Assembly (NCBI RefSeq): GCF_030704535.1
Contig: NC_081821.1
Location: forward strand, 6,525,001 to 6,589,000
Origin: Vitis vinifera
Lineage: Eukaryota > Streptophyta > Magnoliopsida > Vitales > Vitaceae
Reading direction: 5' to 3'
Length of the DNA stretch: 64,000 bases
The position numbers and the translations under genes were made by a program. The notes beneath the pieces were generated by a model that saw only the letters and a list, made by a program, of their open reading frames with translations, searched no databases and was not told where the DNA came from. Of the stretch, positions 1 through 11,812 are shown piece by piece. The first letter of the stretch is position 1, and every line of letters begins with the position of its first letter.

Positions 1-549
1 TCATCTTTTTAAGATGCTACTTTTGCTGCGGCTCATGGAAAATTTAAACACATCCTATGTCAAACCATGAGCCTTTTTGTCCACTCTCTGGCCCAAAAAT
101 TTTCACAAGTTGTTCAGGACTCCGCCCTTGTAAAGACATTATTGAAAGCAGACACAAGTGAAGTTCTAGGCTTATACAGGATGCATGCACTCCATGCTGT
201 ACTCATCTTGAACTAAGCTTCTGTGTCCATCTCGTACTGCAAATATTGCAGTACTTTTGAGTTCTCTACAAGACCACAACCATTTTTTTTTTCACTTTCT
301 GTTAGTCAAAACAGTTTCTCTCAATTGGGCATTGTTTATATGCTTTTAGCGGCACTTCTTCTTCCACAAGATTAAGCATTGTGTGTGAGTTCTTTTCAAC
401 TTGAACACCTGAGAAATACTCCAGGAAGAAAAACCTTGTTAATCAATTTGAAGCTAGTATATTCAAATCAACCAATGTAATAAATTTTGACCTTATTTTG
501 TTGAGATGAAGCCTCCTCTGAAGTCACCCACCCCTCTGTGACTCTGCAG
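1..549 (+). other. Intron or upstream part of the HPP gene
   Basis: No exon of the HPP protein could be found here. The residues that family members carry before the KYNMFMAQIG block are not encoded, so the 5' exons must lie left of the window. The stretch ends in a good acceptor (pyrimidine-rich, then ctgcag) at 548-549. It is best read as intron. Confidence 0.5.
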
Positions 550-1190
550 AAGTACAATATGTTTATGGCTCAGATAGGTTGTGCAGCCATTGGTGTTCTG
601 GCATTCTCTCTACTTGGGCCGGGTTGGCTCGCTAGGAGCACTGCACTTGGAGCTTCCATAGCTTTCATGATCTATACACGCTCTACACACCCTCCAGGTA
701 ATAATACCCTTAAATACCTATGTCAGTGGATTTGCCCATATTTCTAGTACTGACCGAAAACTATAAAAATTGATGTGTAGCTGCAAGCTTGCCCTTGTTG
801 TTCATTGATGGAGCTAAGTTTCACCACTTGAATTTTTGGTATGCTTTGTTCCCTGGTGCCACTGCTTGCATTCTCCTTTGTCTGATCGTAAGTTCACTTT
901 TCCCTCTACATGAATTTTGACTTTTAACTTGTTCTATCTTTTTGGCATTTTGCAAGAAGCAATTCTGAGCGGAAGAAAGATCCCAAATTTTCTACTCTTT
1001 TGCCAATCATTCTGGTGGCTGTTAGAATAGATTTTGTGCTTCAATCAAGTTTCACACTTAGATTGATAAAATTTCGTTGTTGCCATGGATTTCCATTGAT
1101 GCATATTCCTTAATCCTTCCTTTTTCTTTCTTCCTCTTTGTGTTGCAGCAAGAGATGGTATGTTACTTGAAGCAGAATTTCAAATTTTGA
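550..1190 (+). CDS. HPP-family integral membrane protein, 3' exons (partial)
   Basis: The last three coding exons of an HPP-domain protein are visible: 550-697, 781-887 and 1149-1190, joined by GT-AG introns in matching phase. The peptide begins KYNMFMAQIGCAAIGVLAF, reaches the family signature TRSTHPPAASLP across the first junction, continues FIDGAKFHHLNFWYALFPG, and ends VCYLKQNFKF. The family is a four-helix membrane protein. The Arabidopsis members (At5g62720, At3g47980; NITR2) are reported as chloroplast-envelope nitrite transporters, so that role is transferred by resemblance. Hydrophobic stretches (GVLAFSLLGPGWLA, GATACILLCLI) fit the last membrane helices. The N-terminal half and any transit peptide lie outside the window. 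The HPP motif is intact and no break is seen. Confidence 0.88.
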
Positions 1191-1480
1191 TGCGTGGGAC
1201 AGCCTCATTTTGTCAAACTCATTAGAGTTCGGGTAGCCTTTTCAATACTGAACTGTATAGCATCATATTGAAGGGTGAAAGGGGACTTACTTACCAGATC
1301 TGAGACTGACTGATGAAAATTTAAGCTTCTGTAGTCGCCAAGATTAAACAGTCATGTAACTCCAAATAGTTGTATAAAAAAAGGTTACACCCAGATTCAA
1401 AATCTTGGAAATGAGTTCATTCAGAGAGCAATTCTTGATGCCTCAAACCCTGAATAAAATGACAATATTTTGTCTACAAG
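1191..1480 (+). terminator. 3' UTR and poly(A) signal of the HPP gene
   Basis: The stop codon at 1188-1190 is followed by about 260 bp without coding character. An aataaa hexamer lies at 1453-1458 and T-rich sequence follows. The cleavage site is inferred. Confidence 0.5.
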
Positions 1481-3060
1481 TCTCTTGTTTTAGCCATCTT
1501 TGGTGTCACACACTTCCCATTGTATGTGTTTTACTTTGTTCTGCTCCACTATACATCAAATAAGGATTAAGCATGTTTTCTCCTAAGGATCTGATAAAAA
1601 AAAGAGAGTTCATGAAGTCCCCCATATCCCTCTTCCTTAGGCATGTTCTGCACTATCATGTGTTACATCCATTTGTAGATTGTTAGTCTGGTGTATACTG
1701 TGAACCCATATCTTGATAGTCTAATCTTAGCTCTAGGTGAATTAGTAGCTTAACATAATATCATAGCTTTGATTAATTCGAAAAAAGCTTAGACAATGAA
1801 AGATTACCTCCATAGAATAAGGAAAAAAAATTATCCAAAGGGTCACATGAATATCACGGAACTTAGGCTTCGGGTCATTTGAGCAGGTCGTGACATATAG
1901 CTTCCTTTTAAGGGCCATTTCTTCTTTTAGGGTTAGTTTGTAGTAAACAGAATGTCAAAGAGTATATTGAGATAGTTATATTTTTATGGTATGACCTAAA
2001 AATTTAGTACCATGCAAGGAGATTTAAAACAGACTTGGGGTATTAAAAAATGTGGGATGCGACCTACCATATGAGATCAAATATCTTGCCAAAGTTGTGA
2101 TTAAACAACATATGAACAAAAACATGTGAATGGCCTCATTCATCACATGATTAAATGGTCCCATATCTTGGCCCCAAAACAATTCCAAACCTTGACAGCT
2201 CTTGGGCTCAATCAGAACCTTGGAGTACACCTAAGCCACTGCATTAGTCTTTCTAACACCATTCCCACTTATCAAAAGCTGATTTATGATAGATACATAC
2301 CACTTTAAGAGAAGTATTCCATGAATGTGAAGATATGTAGGAATAAAATAGTAGATGAAGCCCCCACAAATGGGGCTCATAAGTCATAACCACCATATCT
2401 GCACTTCAGGGTTAAGATATTTTGATGAAGGAGAATGGGATGAGGATGAGGGGCATGAGAGCATGAGGGCATGCATACATGGGGCTGTCTTATTATTGGT
2501 GGAGAAAGTCTGTTGGTGGGTCTCACAATGCACAACAACTCATACATTCGTAAAAGCGGATAATAAATCCATATGGAATAATCGTAAAAAGGCACCTTAT
2601 GAATAAAGTGATAACCACAAAAATTTTAAACTTGCACTTTATAGGAAGCAAGTTGAACACGGCTCTTGATCTTTCTCATGAGTCACATGTAGATAGATAA
2701 GGGCTTGTTTGGATTGAATTCTAAGATTTATTTTTAGGTTATGTTAAAATTTATTTTAAAAAAAATAATATAGTTTTTACATCTATTTGATTATTTATTT
2801 AGTGAATTTAATATTCCGATTTCATATTTCATAAAACCTTTACATTATTGATATTTTTAAAAAAAATTATAATTATAATTTTTTTAAAATAAAAATGATG
2901 GTAAATCTATGATTTCAGAATTAGTATACGATTCTTATTTGCAAAAACGGAAACTGTTTGTAAGAAATTTATTATGATTTGGGTGATCAAAAAATACGAC
3001 GTAATTTTGTAGTGTGGGCGATTTGATCTGCTATTCAGCTTTTATGCCACAGTTGTTACA
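1481..3060. other. Spacer between converging genes
   Basis: No convincing gene. Short ORFs on both strands (for example near 2126-2606) overlap each other and match no family I know. From about 2700 to 2960 the DNA becomes very AT-rich, opening with a gcttgtttggatt phrase of the kind seen at ends of small plant transposons. No clear partner end was found. Confidence 0.4.
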
Positions 3061-3099
3061 GTTCAACAGGAGGCTCAGTCAAGGCGGCAATCATCATCA

Positions 3100-3460
3100 G
3101 AAGTGACAGCCACGTGTTTGGTGGGCCAATTGAAAGCAACCGTACACGTGTGACATCACCATGATTGAAAAACCTCTACCCTTAATCTTCGCTGCGGGTC
3201 CCACTCTCGTTCATCGCACCCATCACATGCTTATCTGTAAAATTCGTCGAGTGGTGGGACCTCATTCTATGATCAACGCTTGAGATCGAATTTCACTGGC
3301 CTCTGACACGTTGCATATGGAGGTTACATCAGAAGGACGTGGGGCCCAGCACAATAGAGATTCCATAGTTGATGTGATTGGCGACGTGGACGTTTATTTG
3401 ACGAGACTGGTGACACGAATGTTTCTTGACATGCACGTGGCACGCTTCTATTGCACGTCC
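3100..3460. promoter_or_regulatory. Cluster of ACGT-core (G-box/ABRE-like) motifs
   Basis: Within about 350 bp there are three perfect CACGTG palindromes (3111, 3145, 3434) and further ACGT cores near 3308, 3337, 3384, 3390 and 3455. Several are flanked by GG or GTG as in abscisic-acid response elements. In plants such cores bind bZIP and bHLH factors. The cluster is less AT-rich than its surroundings, as core promoters and enhancers often are. It sits between two genes that both end toward it, so no known start site is near. It may serve an unannotated transcript or be chance. Confidence 0.4.
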
Positions 3461-3479
3461 TCGTGTATGGAGTTGAGAT

Positions 3480-4950
3480 GCTCTGTGGCAGGTATGGAAA
3501 AGTGCGGAAATTGCCACTTGTCGTTATACTGATGGATGTAAGAAGATGAGTCTTTACTTTTATTTATTTATTTATTTATTTTTAAAATTTTAATTTTATT
3601 GTTTCTTATAAAGATATACAAGGATGGATAGGGTCAACTGTCACACTGCTTCCCCATGTGAAATTTAGATGGTTTTGGCAATGCCCATGACACGTATTTT
3701 AATTTGTAAAATAATTAAATTTTTATACATAAAAAATTTAAATTTTATAACGCATATTTAATGATAAATATGATTTAGAAATCAGCCGAGACAATTTTGA
3801 GCTGTGTTGTGTTGAGATGGATTATGCATGAATGTCCATTACGATAACTTTTCACTAATAGAAATGAAAAAGTAGAAGACAAGGTTCCCTATAGGATACA
3901 AGTGGGAACATCACCATCGACTATGGACCCGACACTTTTCCTGAATGGACCCCTGACTCAATGTTCATGCCACCATGCCACTGCTGCTCTACAGCTTCCC
4001 TTCTACTCGTTCTCTGAAGCTATGCATGTACAGTTTTTACTGAATTAATCTCACCATGTTAATTTATGCTTTTCCATTCCGGTATACAAGCAGAGCAGCA
4101 GACAAATAACAGCTAAGAGAATTCAACTGCTTTTCTACTTGCCAGACAAGAAGATTAAATACAACTCATCCCAGTTTTTGGTCCCAATTATTAAGAGCCA
4201 GCTGCATGGATGATGTTCCCTCTTCTCTTTATCGCATGAACACCTGTTTCTTCCCCATGTTGCAGCCTAAAAATCTTCTTGGCTTTACTTGTCAATTATC
4301 CCATGAAGAGTTACAAAATCAAGCCAATCATCCCATGAAAACATACAAAATCACCCGTCAATTCCGGGTTCACGCCTGTCCCATCTGCCATTCCAGTGTC
4401 TCATCACATCATGGCTCTGCGCTTCCACGCTCAAGCAGATCATCCTTCTTCATGCCTATCACCACTGCCCTGCAATATACAGGGCAACCCATTTCTCACA
4501 TTGCCCCAGCTCCTCCTCTGCTTTCATCTTCGCATGTCTAACTTTCTCCTCCTCTTCCATTAATCTTTCTTTATTCACAAACACAATTTTGCAGTAAAAC
4601 ATAGATGATCTTAATGCCCTTCTTCCCTTTTCCCCACCTCATGATCATTCATCTTCGTTGATACTTCTATTTTTCAGATTAGTATAGTTTTAACCCTGCC
4701 CATCTGACCACCTTTTAATTCTAGGGGAGCCCTGCTCACTGTGGTCTAGATTTATCACTTCAAAGCATAATGCATCAAATAGAATATAACAGGGTTATGT
4801 GAAAGGTGTTCTGAGCAAGCCAATGCTTGGGACTTTGAGTGGAGTTGTTGCATTTTCAAGGAATAATTTAGGGGTATGTTAAATCACTTTCTTCATCGGA
4901 ATATTCAGACAAAAGGAATGAATAGTATTCTCGACAAGCTTTCCCCATGG
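3480..4950. other. Spacer; no supported gene
   Basis: A TTTA-type simple repeat lies near 3561-3585. An open frame of 111 codons at 4206-4541 has no recognised domain. It contains Cys/His and Ser-rich stretches that read like chance translation. The right end merges into the 3' UTR of the minus-strand HD-Zip gene. Confidence 0.4.
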
Positions 4951-4954
4951 AAAG

Positions 4955-4970
4955 AACTTATTTATTCACA
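4955..4970 (-). terminator. Candidate poly(A) signal of the HD-Zip gene
   Basis: On the minus strand an AATAAA-type hexamer (tttatt on +) lies about 210 bp past the HD-Zip stop codon. This is a usual 3' UTR length, but it is not proven. Confidence 0.4.
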
Positions 4971-5173
4971 TTCCAAACAAAAAGCTTCACTGACCTCCAA
5001 AGAGCCCCAGTGAAAAGGAAATTACAAGAGGGGCAAAAACCAGAGATAAACTAAGATGGAAACCCACCACCACATCTGGATGGGGGTGCCAAAGTTTGAT
5101 TTCTTACTTATTTATGCTTACCATTGTAGCATGCTTGGAACAAAAAGGAGGAGGCAGGAAAAATATGTACTTT

Positions 5174-6859
5174 TCAATAGGACCAGGACCAAAAGGCATG
5201 ATCTTCAACCGGGAATCCAAAACTACAAGGATTTGTGGGAGGGTCGGGGTAATCAACATCTTCAAGCTTTGGAAAGATGTATGATGGAGGCAACAGGCTT
5301 TTGCTGAAGTTATCTTCTTCATCCTGTGACACGTCTGATTGGTCAGCTTCAAAAACATAAGAAGAATCGCCCGGCTCTGGAAGAGCGGAATGGCCCCCAT
5401 CGGCATAATGTGGACTGTCTGAATCAAATACATCGCTTTTTGTTGAACTAAGATCTTCCTGTTTGCAGACCACTAATGAGACTTTGGATACTTCACCCTC
5501 AGAAACCGAATCAGCAACCACCACTTGAGGCAGTTCTTGGGATAGGGTGTCAGTATTAGACACCTCCAAGTTTCCCCTCTCCTTCTCTTTGACGAGCAGT
5601 TTGTCTGTGAGGAGAATAACCTGATAAAAACAAAACATATATATATACATAAAAATTCATCCATTGTGAAAATGTTCAAAGCTTACTACAATAATCCATG
5701 GGGAAGGTGATGATTACCTCAGTTTTTAGTTCATCCTTCTCCTTTAGGAGGTTTTCATACTCAGCCTTAAGGCTGTTATAGCTAGCTTGCAAGGCGCCAA
5801 AGTCCTTCTCCAGCTGTTTGGTCTTCCACCGCGCTCTGCGGTTCTGAAACCATATGGCAACTTGCCGAGGCTGTAAGCCAAGGTCCTTTGCAAGCTGGAC
5901 TTTCCTTTCTGGTTCAAGCTTGTTCTCCACCTCAAAATTCCTCTCGAGAAACTGGACTTGGTCGGCTGTAAGTCGCCTTTTCTTTTCGGGTTGGTGGAAA
6001 TACTCATCCAAGTCCTCGTCTCCATTTTCATCATGATCAAACTGGCAGAAGAAGGGATTATCGGGTCTCTTTCCCGCACGAACATCTTCAAAGCTCAACA
6101 TGGATCTCGAACCTAAACCAGAGACACCCAAAACATTATTCCACATCCTTTTATCAATGGCCAAAACTTCACACACAATTCAATTCCCCATTTCTTGAAT
6201 TCCTTATTAAGGAATCACTCCTTACACGGTTTGTGGAAAAACACATATAAGTCTGTCCAAAAATAGTGAATTTGGCTGGCCCTATTACCCACATTGGTTG
6301 CTTTATGGCAAATCAGAACCTTCAGAAAAGTTTCTTCTTGTTCTTCCCTTTTTAAAATCATCATATGTTCTCTGAGTCTAAAACTATAATTCAGAAACTT
6401 AAAAAGAATTACAGTGGGACACAAGCACGAAACAATCAGAGAAATTGGCTGATGCACTCCAATTTCCCATGTAACAGAGGGAAAAGAAAACACCTCACAA
6501 GTACAACAAAGAAGGGAAAAAACAAAAATAAAGATAACTGAACCTTACCCGTCAACGCTTTTCCCGGAAATTTATTTTTTTCCGGCAAAGCAAACAAATC
6601 TAAAAGAGTAAAACTTTGCAATAAAAGGAAATGAATTACAGAGATGAAGCACAAAGAAGAAAGCAAGAGAACTTGATTATGATCAAACACCCAATTCATG
6701 CAAGTGGATCTGCATACAAAGAGAGATAAGAGATAAGGATAGAGTACCAAGAAAAGAAGGAGAAGAGGCAGAAAGGAAGAGAGCATCAAGAGGCTGAGAA
6801 GAACAAGGGACCCTTTGGTTCTGAAGCATCGCTGCGAGATTGACCCTCCCACTCGCCAT
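5174..6859 (-). CDS. HD-Zip class I homeodomain-leucine zipper transcription factor
   Basis: Three coding exons on the minus strand: 6859-6748, 6112-5718 and 5620-5174, totalling 954 nt for 317 residues, with phases that agree. The start was chosen because the first exon gives [18 protein letters not shown] and splices in frame. The homeodomain (about residues 81-137) has KNKLEPERK-like [11 protein letters not shown], then [19 protein letters not shown], the recognition helix. It is followed directly by a leucine zipper ([29 protein letters not shown], about 138-180). Homeodomain plus zipper, no START domain and a single intron inside the zipper define class I. The acidic C-terminus ends AFWSWSY, an aromatic activation motif typical of the class. 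The ATHB1/HAT5 (tomato VAHOX1) subgroup seems closest; ATHB5/6/16 is the alternative. The product is a nuclear regulator binding pseudopalindromic CAAT(A/T)ATTG sites. Confidence 0.93.
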
Positions 6860-6940
6860 ACTTACAACTCTCCAGACTAATTCTCAAGCTCCCATAGCTT
6901 CCGAATTCCGACGAACGAAGGCTTCTGAATCAACCAGGAT

Positions 6941-7024
6941 CTAGAGCTTGTGACGGAAGAAACTGGTGATGATGATCTCAGTGATGTGGGAAGTGTGGGA
7001 ACAGCGAGAACAGCTCACCCCCAT
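6941..7024 (-). CDS. Upstream ORF in the HD-Zip 5' leader (27 codons)
   Basis: Reading the minus strand from the TATA region toward the HD-Zip start, the first ATG is at 7024. It opens a 27-residue frame beginning MGVSCSRCSHTSHITEI and stopping at 6941, 81 nt before the main ATG. A second, three-codon frame starts at 6895. A peptide uORF in this position fits the known conserved uORF of Arabidopsis ATHB1 (CPuORF33), which represses translation of the main frame. I could not align them. The Cys/Ser/His/Ile-rich composition is unlike the main protein. If real, it supports the ATHB1-type assignment. Confidence 0.5.
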   Translation of the reverse strand: MGVSCSRCSHTSHITEIIITSFFRHKL

Positions 7025-7200
7025 CACTCAGAAGACGTAGAAGGGAAGGGTGTCGATTCTTGGAAGGGTTGAAAGAGAAATCTCCGGCAGCGCCGACGGC
7101 TAATGTTTGGGTGTTTGTGAAAGTGAAAGGGAGAGGGAGAGACTGAGGAAGAGAGATGCGTTGCTGTGGAAGGAAGACTTCGAAGTGGGCAGATGGGGAT

Positions 7201-7220
7201 TATTATAAATTTATAATATA
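7201..7220 (-). promoter_or_regulatory. TATA region of the HD-Zip gene
   Basis: On the minus strand a TATAAAT-type box (centre near 7212) lies about 350 bp upstream of the HD-Zip ATG. The sequence below it becomes GA/CT-rich, typical of a plant leader. The start site is inferred at about 7170-7185, leaving a leader that contains the uORF. Confidence 0.45.
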
Positions 7221-7229
7221 AGCGTTGGG

Positions 7230-9520
7230 TGGGAGGGAATGTGCTCATTCTCTGCTTCCATTAATGCCCCTCCCATGGCTGATTCTTCCCACACGTACTC
7301 ACCTATTGTCTTTGATATTCCCTTTATCAACAGGGCAACTGTTGCTCTCCCTCGTAATATTTTCCTTCTCATCTCAAGCCAAATGGAAATTTTACTATAC
7401 ATTCATTTCTGCTTTCATCTTCAACAAACAGCAATTTGTTCAAATTACTGTTTTACAATGATTTCCACATTCGCCTTCAAGAAACAACAAAACACTTTTG
7501 TGAAAACATTTTTCAACCCATCAATTTCATTTCAATGACCTCAAAAGACCTAAATGGGTATATAAAAAGAATTGTCATAAAAGTTTTCTAGAACTTTGAA
7601 AAAAAAAATATGACCCAAGATTAATTAGAATGCTGGAAAGTGTTTTTATTTATACTTTAAATATTCAAAAAAAAGTTAAAAATGTTTCTAAAAATTACTA
7701 TCCAACACACACGATTAGAGAACATTTTAACAATAATTTTACTTAAAGTATTTTTAAGACACCTATCAAATGTTTTTCTAGTAAATATAAGTGATTTTTA
7801 ATCACACAAATGCTTTTTTAAAATTTTAAAAATATTTTGAAAAATTTATTGAACATTTTTTTGAATATATTTTTTAAATTAAAAGTGTTTTCTAAAATTA
7901 TTATCAAAGATATCATAATAATAATAATTTAAAAAAAATAAAAATCTTTATTTTTTCAATTCACTTGAGAATATATATATATATATTAAATTGAATTTTT
8001 TTATAATAAAAATAAAAAGAAGAAAATTAATGAACAAACATAATTTGATTATTCAAATTATTTTTCATATTGTTACAATTTATAAATATAAAAAAATTAA
8101 CAATCTACTCAAAAATTACGACGGTTTGACAATACGTGACAAAAATAAATATACTTTTGTTGTAAAAAATAAAAACAAAATTGAAAATGATCACAATATA
8201 CTCAAATATTATGCATTTTATTTATGATACTTATCAGTGGTTGGTAACTAGTAAAAGGGAGCAGGCATGGTAGGGACGGTTTGGTCAATGAGGAGGATAC
8301 AAGAGAGCAAGGTGAACCGGAATAAGAAACGAAAGAACCGCATCCAATCAGTCCCTTTCATGCCGGCTCTGTCCCAAAATTAAACCCGGCTCAGGCTTAC
8401 CCGAATCACTCACCTGGACCGGGCGGATCGTGTTCCCATATTCTTAGCTACTTTATCCATCATTATAGATAGTGTGTTTTTGGAATTATATTAAACTTTT
8501 ATTTTATGTTTATTTCTCAAAAAAAAAAAATATATATATATATATATAAAGAAAACAATTATAAAAATTAATTTTTTAGTTTAATTTTTCATATAAAATA
8601 TAAAAATAAAATAAAATTAAAATTATTTAAAATTTATATATTTTCAAATTACTTAATATTAAAAATATATTCAAAATACAAAGAAATCACTATTTTTAAT
8701 GGGTTTTTTTTATCTCTTGATTGGCTCAAAAAAAAAAAAGAAGCAACTTTTAATTACCAAAAAGCCCTTTTTAAGTAATTGGTAATATCTTTCAAATCTT
8801 TTTATTAATTTTCAAAACTTTCCAAAATTTAGGATTTGTTTGAAACTGATTTCAAAAATAATTTTAAAAAATAGTTTTTAAAAACTATTCTATGGAACAA
8901 AAATATATTTGAAAACATAAAATGTTTTTAACCCGTTTATAATATATTATAAAAATAAATTTTATATCAATGTTTCATTTTAAATTATTCTATATGTCGT
9001 TTCTTAAAATATTTATTTAAAAATAATTAAAAGATGTTATTTGAAAATATTTTATTTTCTATTCTTAATAATAGAAAACAGAAAATAGTTTTTATTTATT
9101 AAACGTATTTGCTATATTTTTTTGTTTTAAATAACAAAAAATTGTTTTAGAAAATAGTTTTCAACCAGTGAGATATTTTTTTTTCTTCAATCTCTATCAA
9201 ATTATGAAAAATAAAAAAAACAAAAAAGCAAGATGGGGTGGTTGAATTGTACAACCTTATCCCGGAATAATAGGCATATCAATGAATGGCGTAAATCCAT
9301 GTCTCAAATGGTCACTTCAATTATGAGAATGTGAGAATCATAGTAGATGATTAAACTTCTCAAGACACGTCTCTTGGGATCAAGACCTAAAGCTAATCCA
9401 CTTACATATAAATATCTTTTTGCAGCTTTCGCTCATTCAACCATTTAACTCATGCATTCTCTTTTCCTCTTCAATTTACTCCTCAGGTATTCAACAACTA
9501 AAATTGAATTTGGACTAATA
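7230..9520. other. AT-rich spacer with transposon-like debris
   Basis: No gene. From 7560 to 8240 and from 8480 to 9230 the DNA is mostly A/T with homopolymer runs and an (AT)n stretch near 8530. The block at about 8830-9175 starts gatttgtttgaaactg and ends with agaaaatagttttcaacc, which suggests an old MITE of about 340 bp. The less AT-rich island at 8240-8450 shows no frame. Confidence 0.4.
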
Positions 9521-9704
9521 TCGTGTTTATTTTTTGAATGAATAGAAAAATTCTATTGATATCAATCAATATAATTAAAATAAATTTATTATTAATAGAT
9601 TCAATTTAATTATGTTGATTGATATCAAAATGTTATTTTTAACTAAATAAAAAAAGTTAAATATTTTAAATTTTTTTATTTAATTAAAAAATAAACACCA
9701 CCTA
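9521..9704. mobile_element. MITE, family A, copy 1
   Basis: About 184 bp begins cgtgtttattttttgaatga and ends in the inverted counterpart aaaataaacaccacct. The inside is AT-rich and itself partly palindromic (gatatcaatcaa... ttgattgatatc). It is non-coding and shares its ends with the elements at 11591 and 28023. It is probably a non-autonomous DNA transposon; the superfamily cannot be fixed without target-site alignment. Confidence 0.55.
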
Positions 9705-10643
9705 AGAACCGAGTAACCAAGTCTAATCTAGACCGGAAAAAATATTTGATGTTTATGTTAAATATTCATTAATGTGGATATCATAAAGAAACACGAGATG
9801 GCAAAAATGCCGGAGAAAATTCGTTCCGACAAGTCATGTTCCTTGTATAGCGGGACAGAGTCCCATCAGATATTCTTTTGCGTTAATCCAAGGGGGGAGG
9901 ACTAAAGTAAGACCAAAGAAAGACGTGAGTTAATAAAGCTTCACTAATGGTAATTGACTTGAGGCTCTGCAAAATGAGTGGAGGGCCTTCAACACTCCTT
10001 TTAGTACAATGAGGGAAATTTTCTAATAATTAGATAATACCCATATATGCAAATTTTAATTTTGAAATCTAATTTTAGAAAATCTTATTGAAGATATTTT
10101 TAATTCAAAATTTTGATAATATTTCATTTTTAAAATTTATTACCAAAAAAAAAAAAAAAATCTTTTGTTAGTGAAAGGTAAAAGAGGAAGAAGGTGGGGT
10201 GGCACAGCAACCAAGAAGGAAAAAATGGGAAAAGTTAGTGCCCCTTTGAACGCTTTTTCTATAAAGTTATACTTAATATAAAACTCAATATTATAAAGAA
10301 AAACAAGAAGAGAGTAGAGAATTGATGGTGGTCAATTGTCCTAAAGAATAGTGTTTTATTTTATTTTTAAAAATTTAAAAATCAATAATATAAAAGAAAA
10401 TAAGAGAGAAGAAAACTAAAAAATTGATTGGATGGTTAATTGTAATATAAAATAGTTTTTTTTTAATTTAAAACATAAAAAAATATGATTAAAATTATTT
10501 AAATTTTATGAAATTTTAAATTATTTAATTTTATATAAAAATTAAAATAAATGAAATAAGTTTAAAGTATAATATTTTATTAAAATTATTAGTATTATTT
10601 ACTTTCCTTTCATTTTTATGTTTTTTTTTTCATATTTTCTCTT
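9705..10643. other. AT-rich spacer
   Basis: No gene seen. The section 10330-10640 is A/T runs resembling the inside of the family B elements that follow, so it may be an older copy of the same kind. Confidence 0.3.
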
Positions 10644-10943
10644 AAACTATATTTGGTTTTTGAAAAATATTAAAGAAATTTGTTTTTTTTATGTTTGAAT
10701 CCACTATAAAAAAAAAAACAAAAGAAAATTAAATATAATTAAAAATATTAGTTAAAAATTTATATATTTCTAAATTAATTAATTTTATATAATAAAGGAA
10801 AATAAGTTAAATGAGTTGAAAGAAGCATATAAAAATAATTTATTAATTTTAAATCTATTTTTGTATTTTTTTTTTCTACTTTTCGTTTCTATTTTCTTTC
10901 TCTCAAATTTTTCCTTCCACTTTCCAAGAACTAAGTATAACTT
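10644..10943. mobile_element. MITE, family B, copy 1
   Basis: About 300 bp with inverted ends: it opens aaactatatttggtttttga and closes with ccaagaactaagtataactt, whose complement resembles the opening. Near the right it holds the phrase ataaaaataatttattaatt followed by ttaaatct, also found in the copies at 10944 and, inverted, at 57547. Non-coding. Confidence 0.5.
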
Positions 10944-11251
10944 TAAGTTTATGTTTGATTTTGGAAAATACTAAGGAAAGAAAAAAAAATGGTTTTTGTC
11001 TGTTTAGTTTTGTTATGAAAATTATCAAAGAAAATTAAATTTAATTAAAATTAGTTATAAAATTATGCATTTTAAAATCATTTAATCTTTATATAACGAA
11101 GGACAATAAAAAAAAGTTTAAGAAGCATATAAAAATAATTTATTAGTTTTAAATCTATTTTTTTTTTTTTTTTTCTTTCCTTTCACTTTTCTTCCTTATT
11201 TTTTTTCCATTATGTTTTTTCCTCAATTTTTCTAAGAATCAAACATAGCCT
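10944..11251. mobile_element. MITE, family B, copy 2 (tandem)
   Basis: It directly follows copy 1 in the same orientation and is diverged. It starts tttatgtttgattttggaaa and ends ctaagaatcaaacatagcc, an inverted match of about 20 bp with mismatches. The pair could be a tandem duplication or a nested insertion into the end of copy 1. Confidence 0.5.
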
Positions 11252-11590
11252 AAAAAATCAAATATAATATTTAAGGTATTTTTAGATATTTTTTTTAGAG
11301 TGTTTTGAGAAATATTTTAAAATTTTGATAATAATGTGAAAACTTTTTATATGGTAGAAAGATATGCGGTACATCCAAATTAAAATTAATATTTTTTATA
11401 TTTAGTTTCCTAAATAGATTTTTTTTTAACAACCATTTTTAAAAACAAGGTTTTTTCTTTTTAAGAATTATTATTTCCAAAAGTAATTTTTAATAATTGG
11501 ACACACATTTATTCAACTTTTGAAAAGGGACGATGACATTCAAAATTTGATATAATGGGGAATCAAGTAGAATTTTTCAAATCAAAAGTG

Positions 11591-11812
11591 AGGTGGTGTT
11601 TGTTTTTTGACTGAATAGAAAAAGTCAAAATATTTTACATTTTTCATTTAGTTAAAAGTAATTCATTGATATAAATTAATATAATTAAACTAAATTTATT
11701 GATAACAAATTCATTTTAATTATATTAATTAATATTAATAAGATATTTTTAGTTAAATAGAAAAAATTAAATATTTTATTTATTTTATTAAAAGGAAAAA
11801 CAAACTTCACCT
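11591..11812. mobile_element. MITE, family A, copy 2
   Basis: A 222-bp element starts aggtggtgtttgttttttga and ends gaaaaacaaacttcacct, giving imperfect terminal inverted repeats of about 20 bp. The inside is AT-rich with its own inverted symmetry (gatataaattaat... attaatattaat). This is the best-preserved pair of ends of the family in the window. Confidence 0.6.

Noticed and set aside
4206-4541. 111-codon + strand frame
   Set aside because: No domain, codon use and composition look random, and it sits near the 3' UTR of the HD-Zip gene on the other strand.
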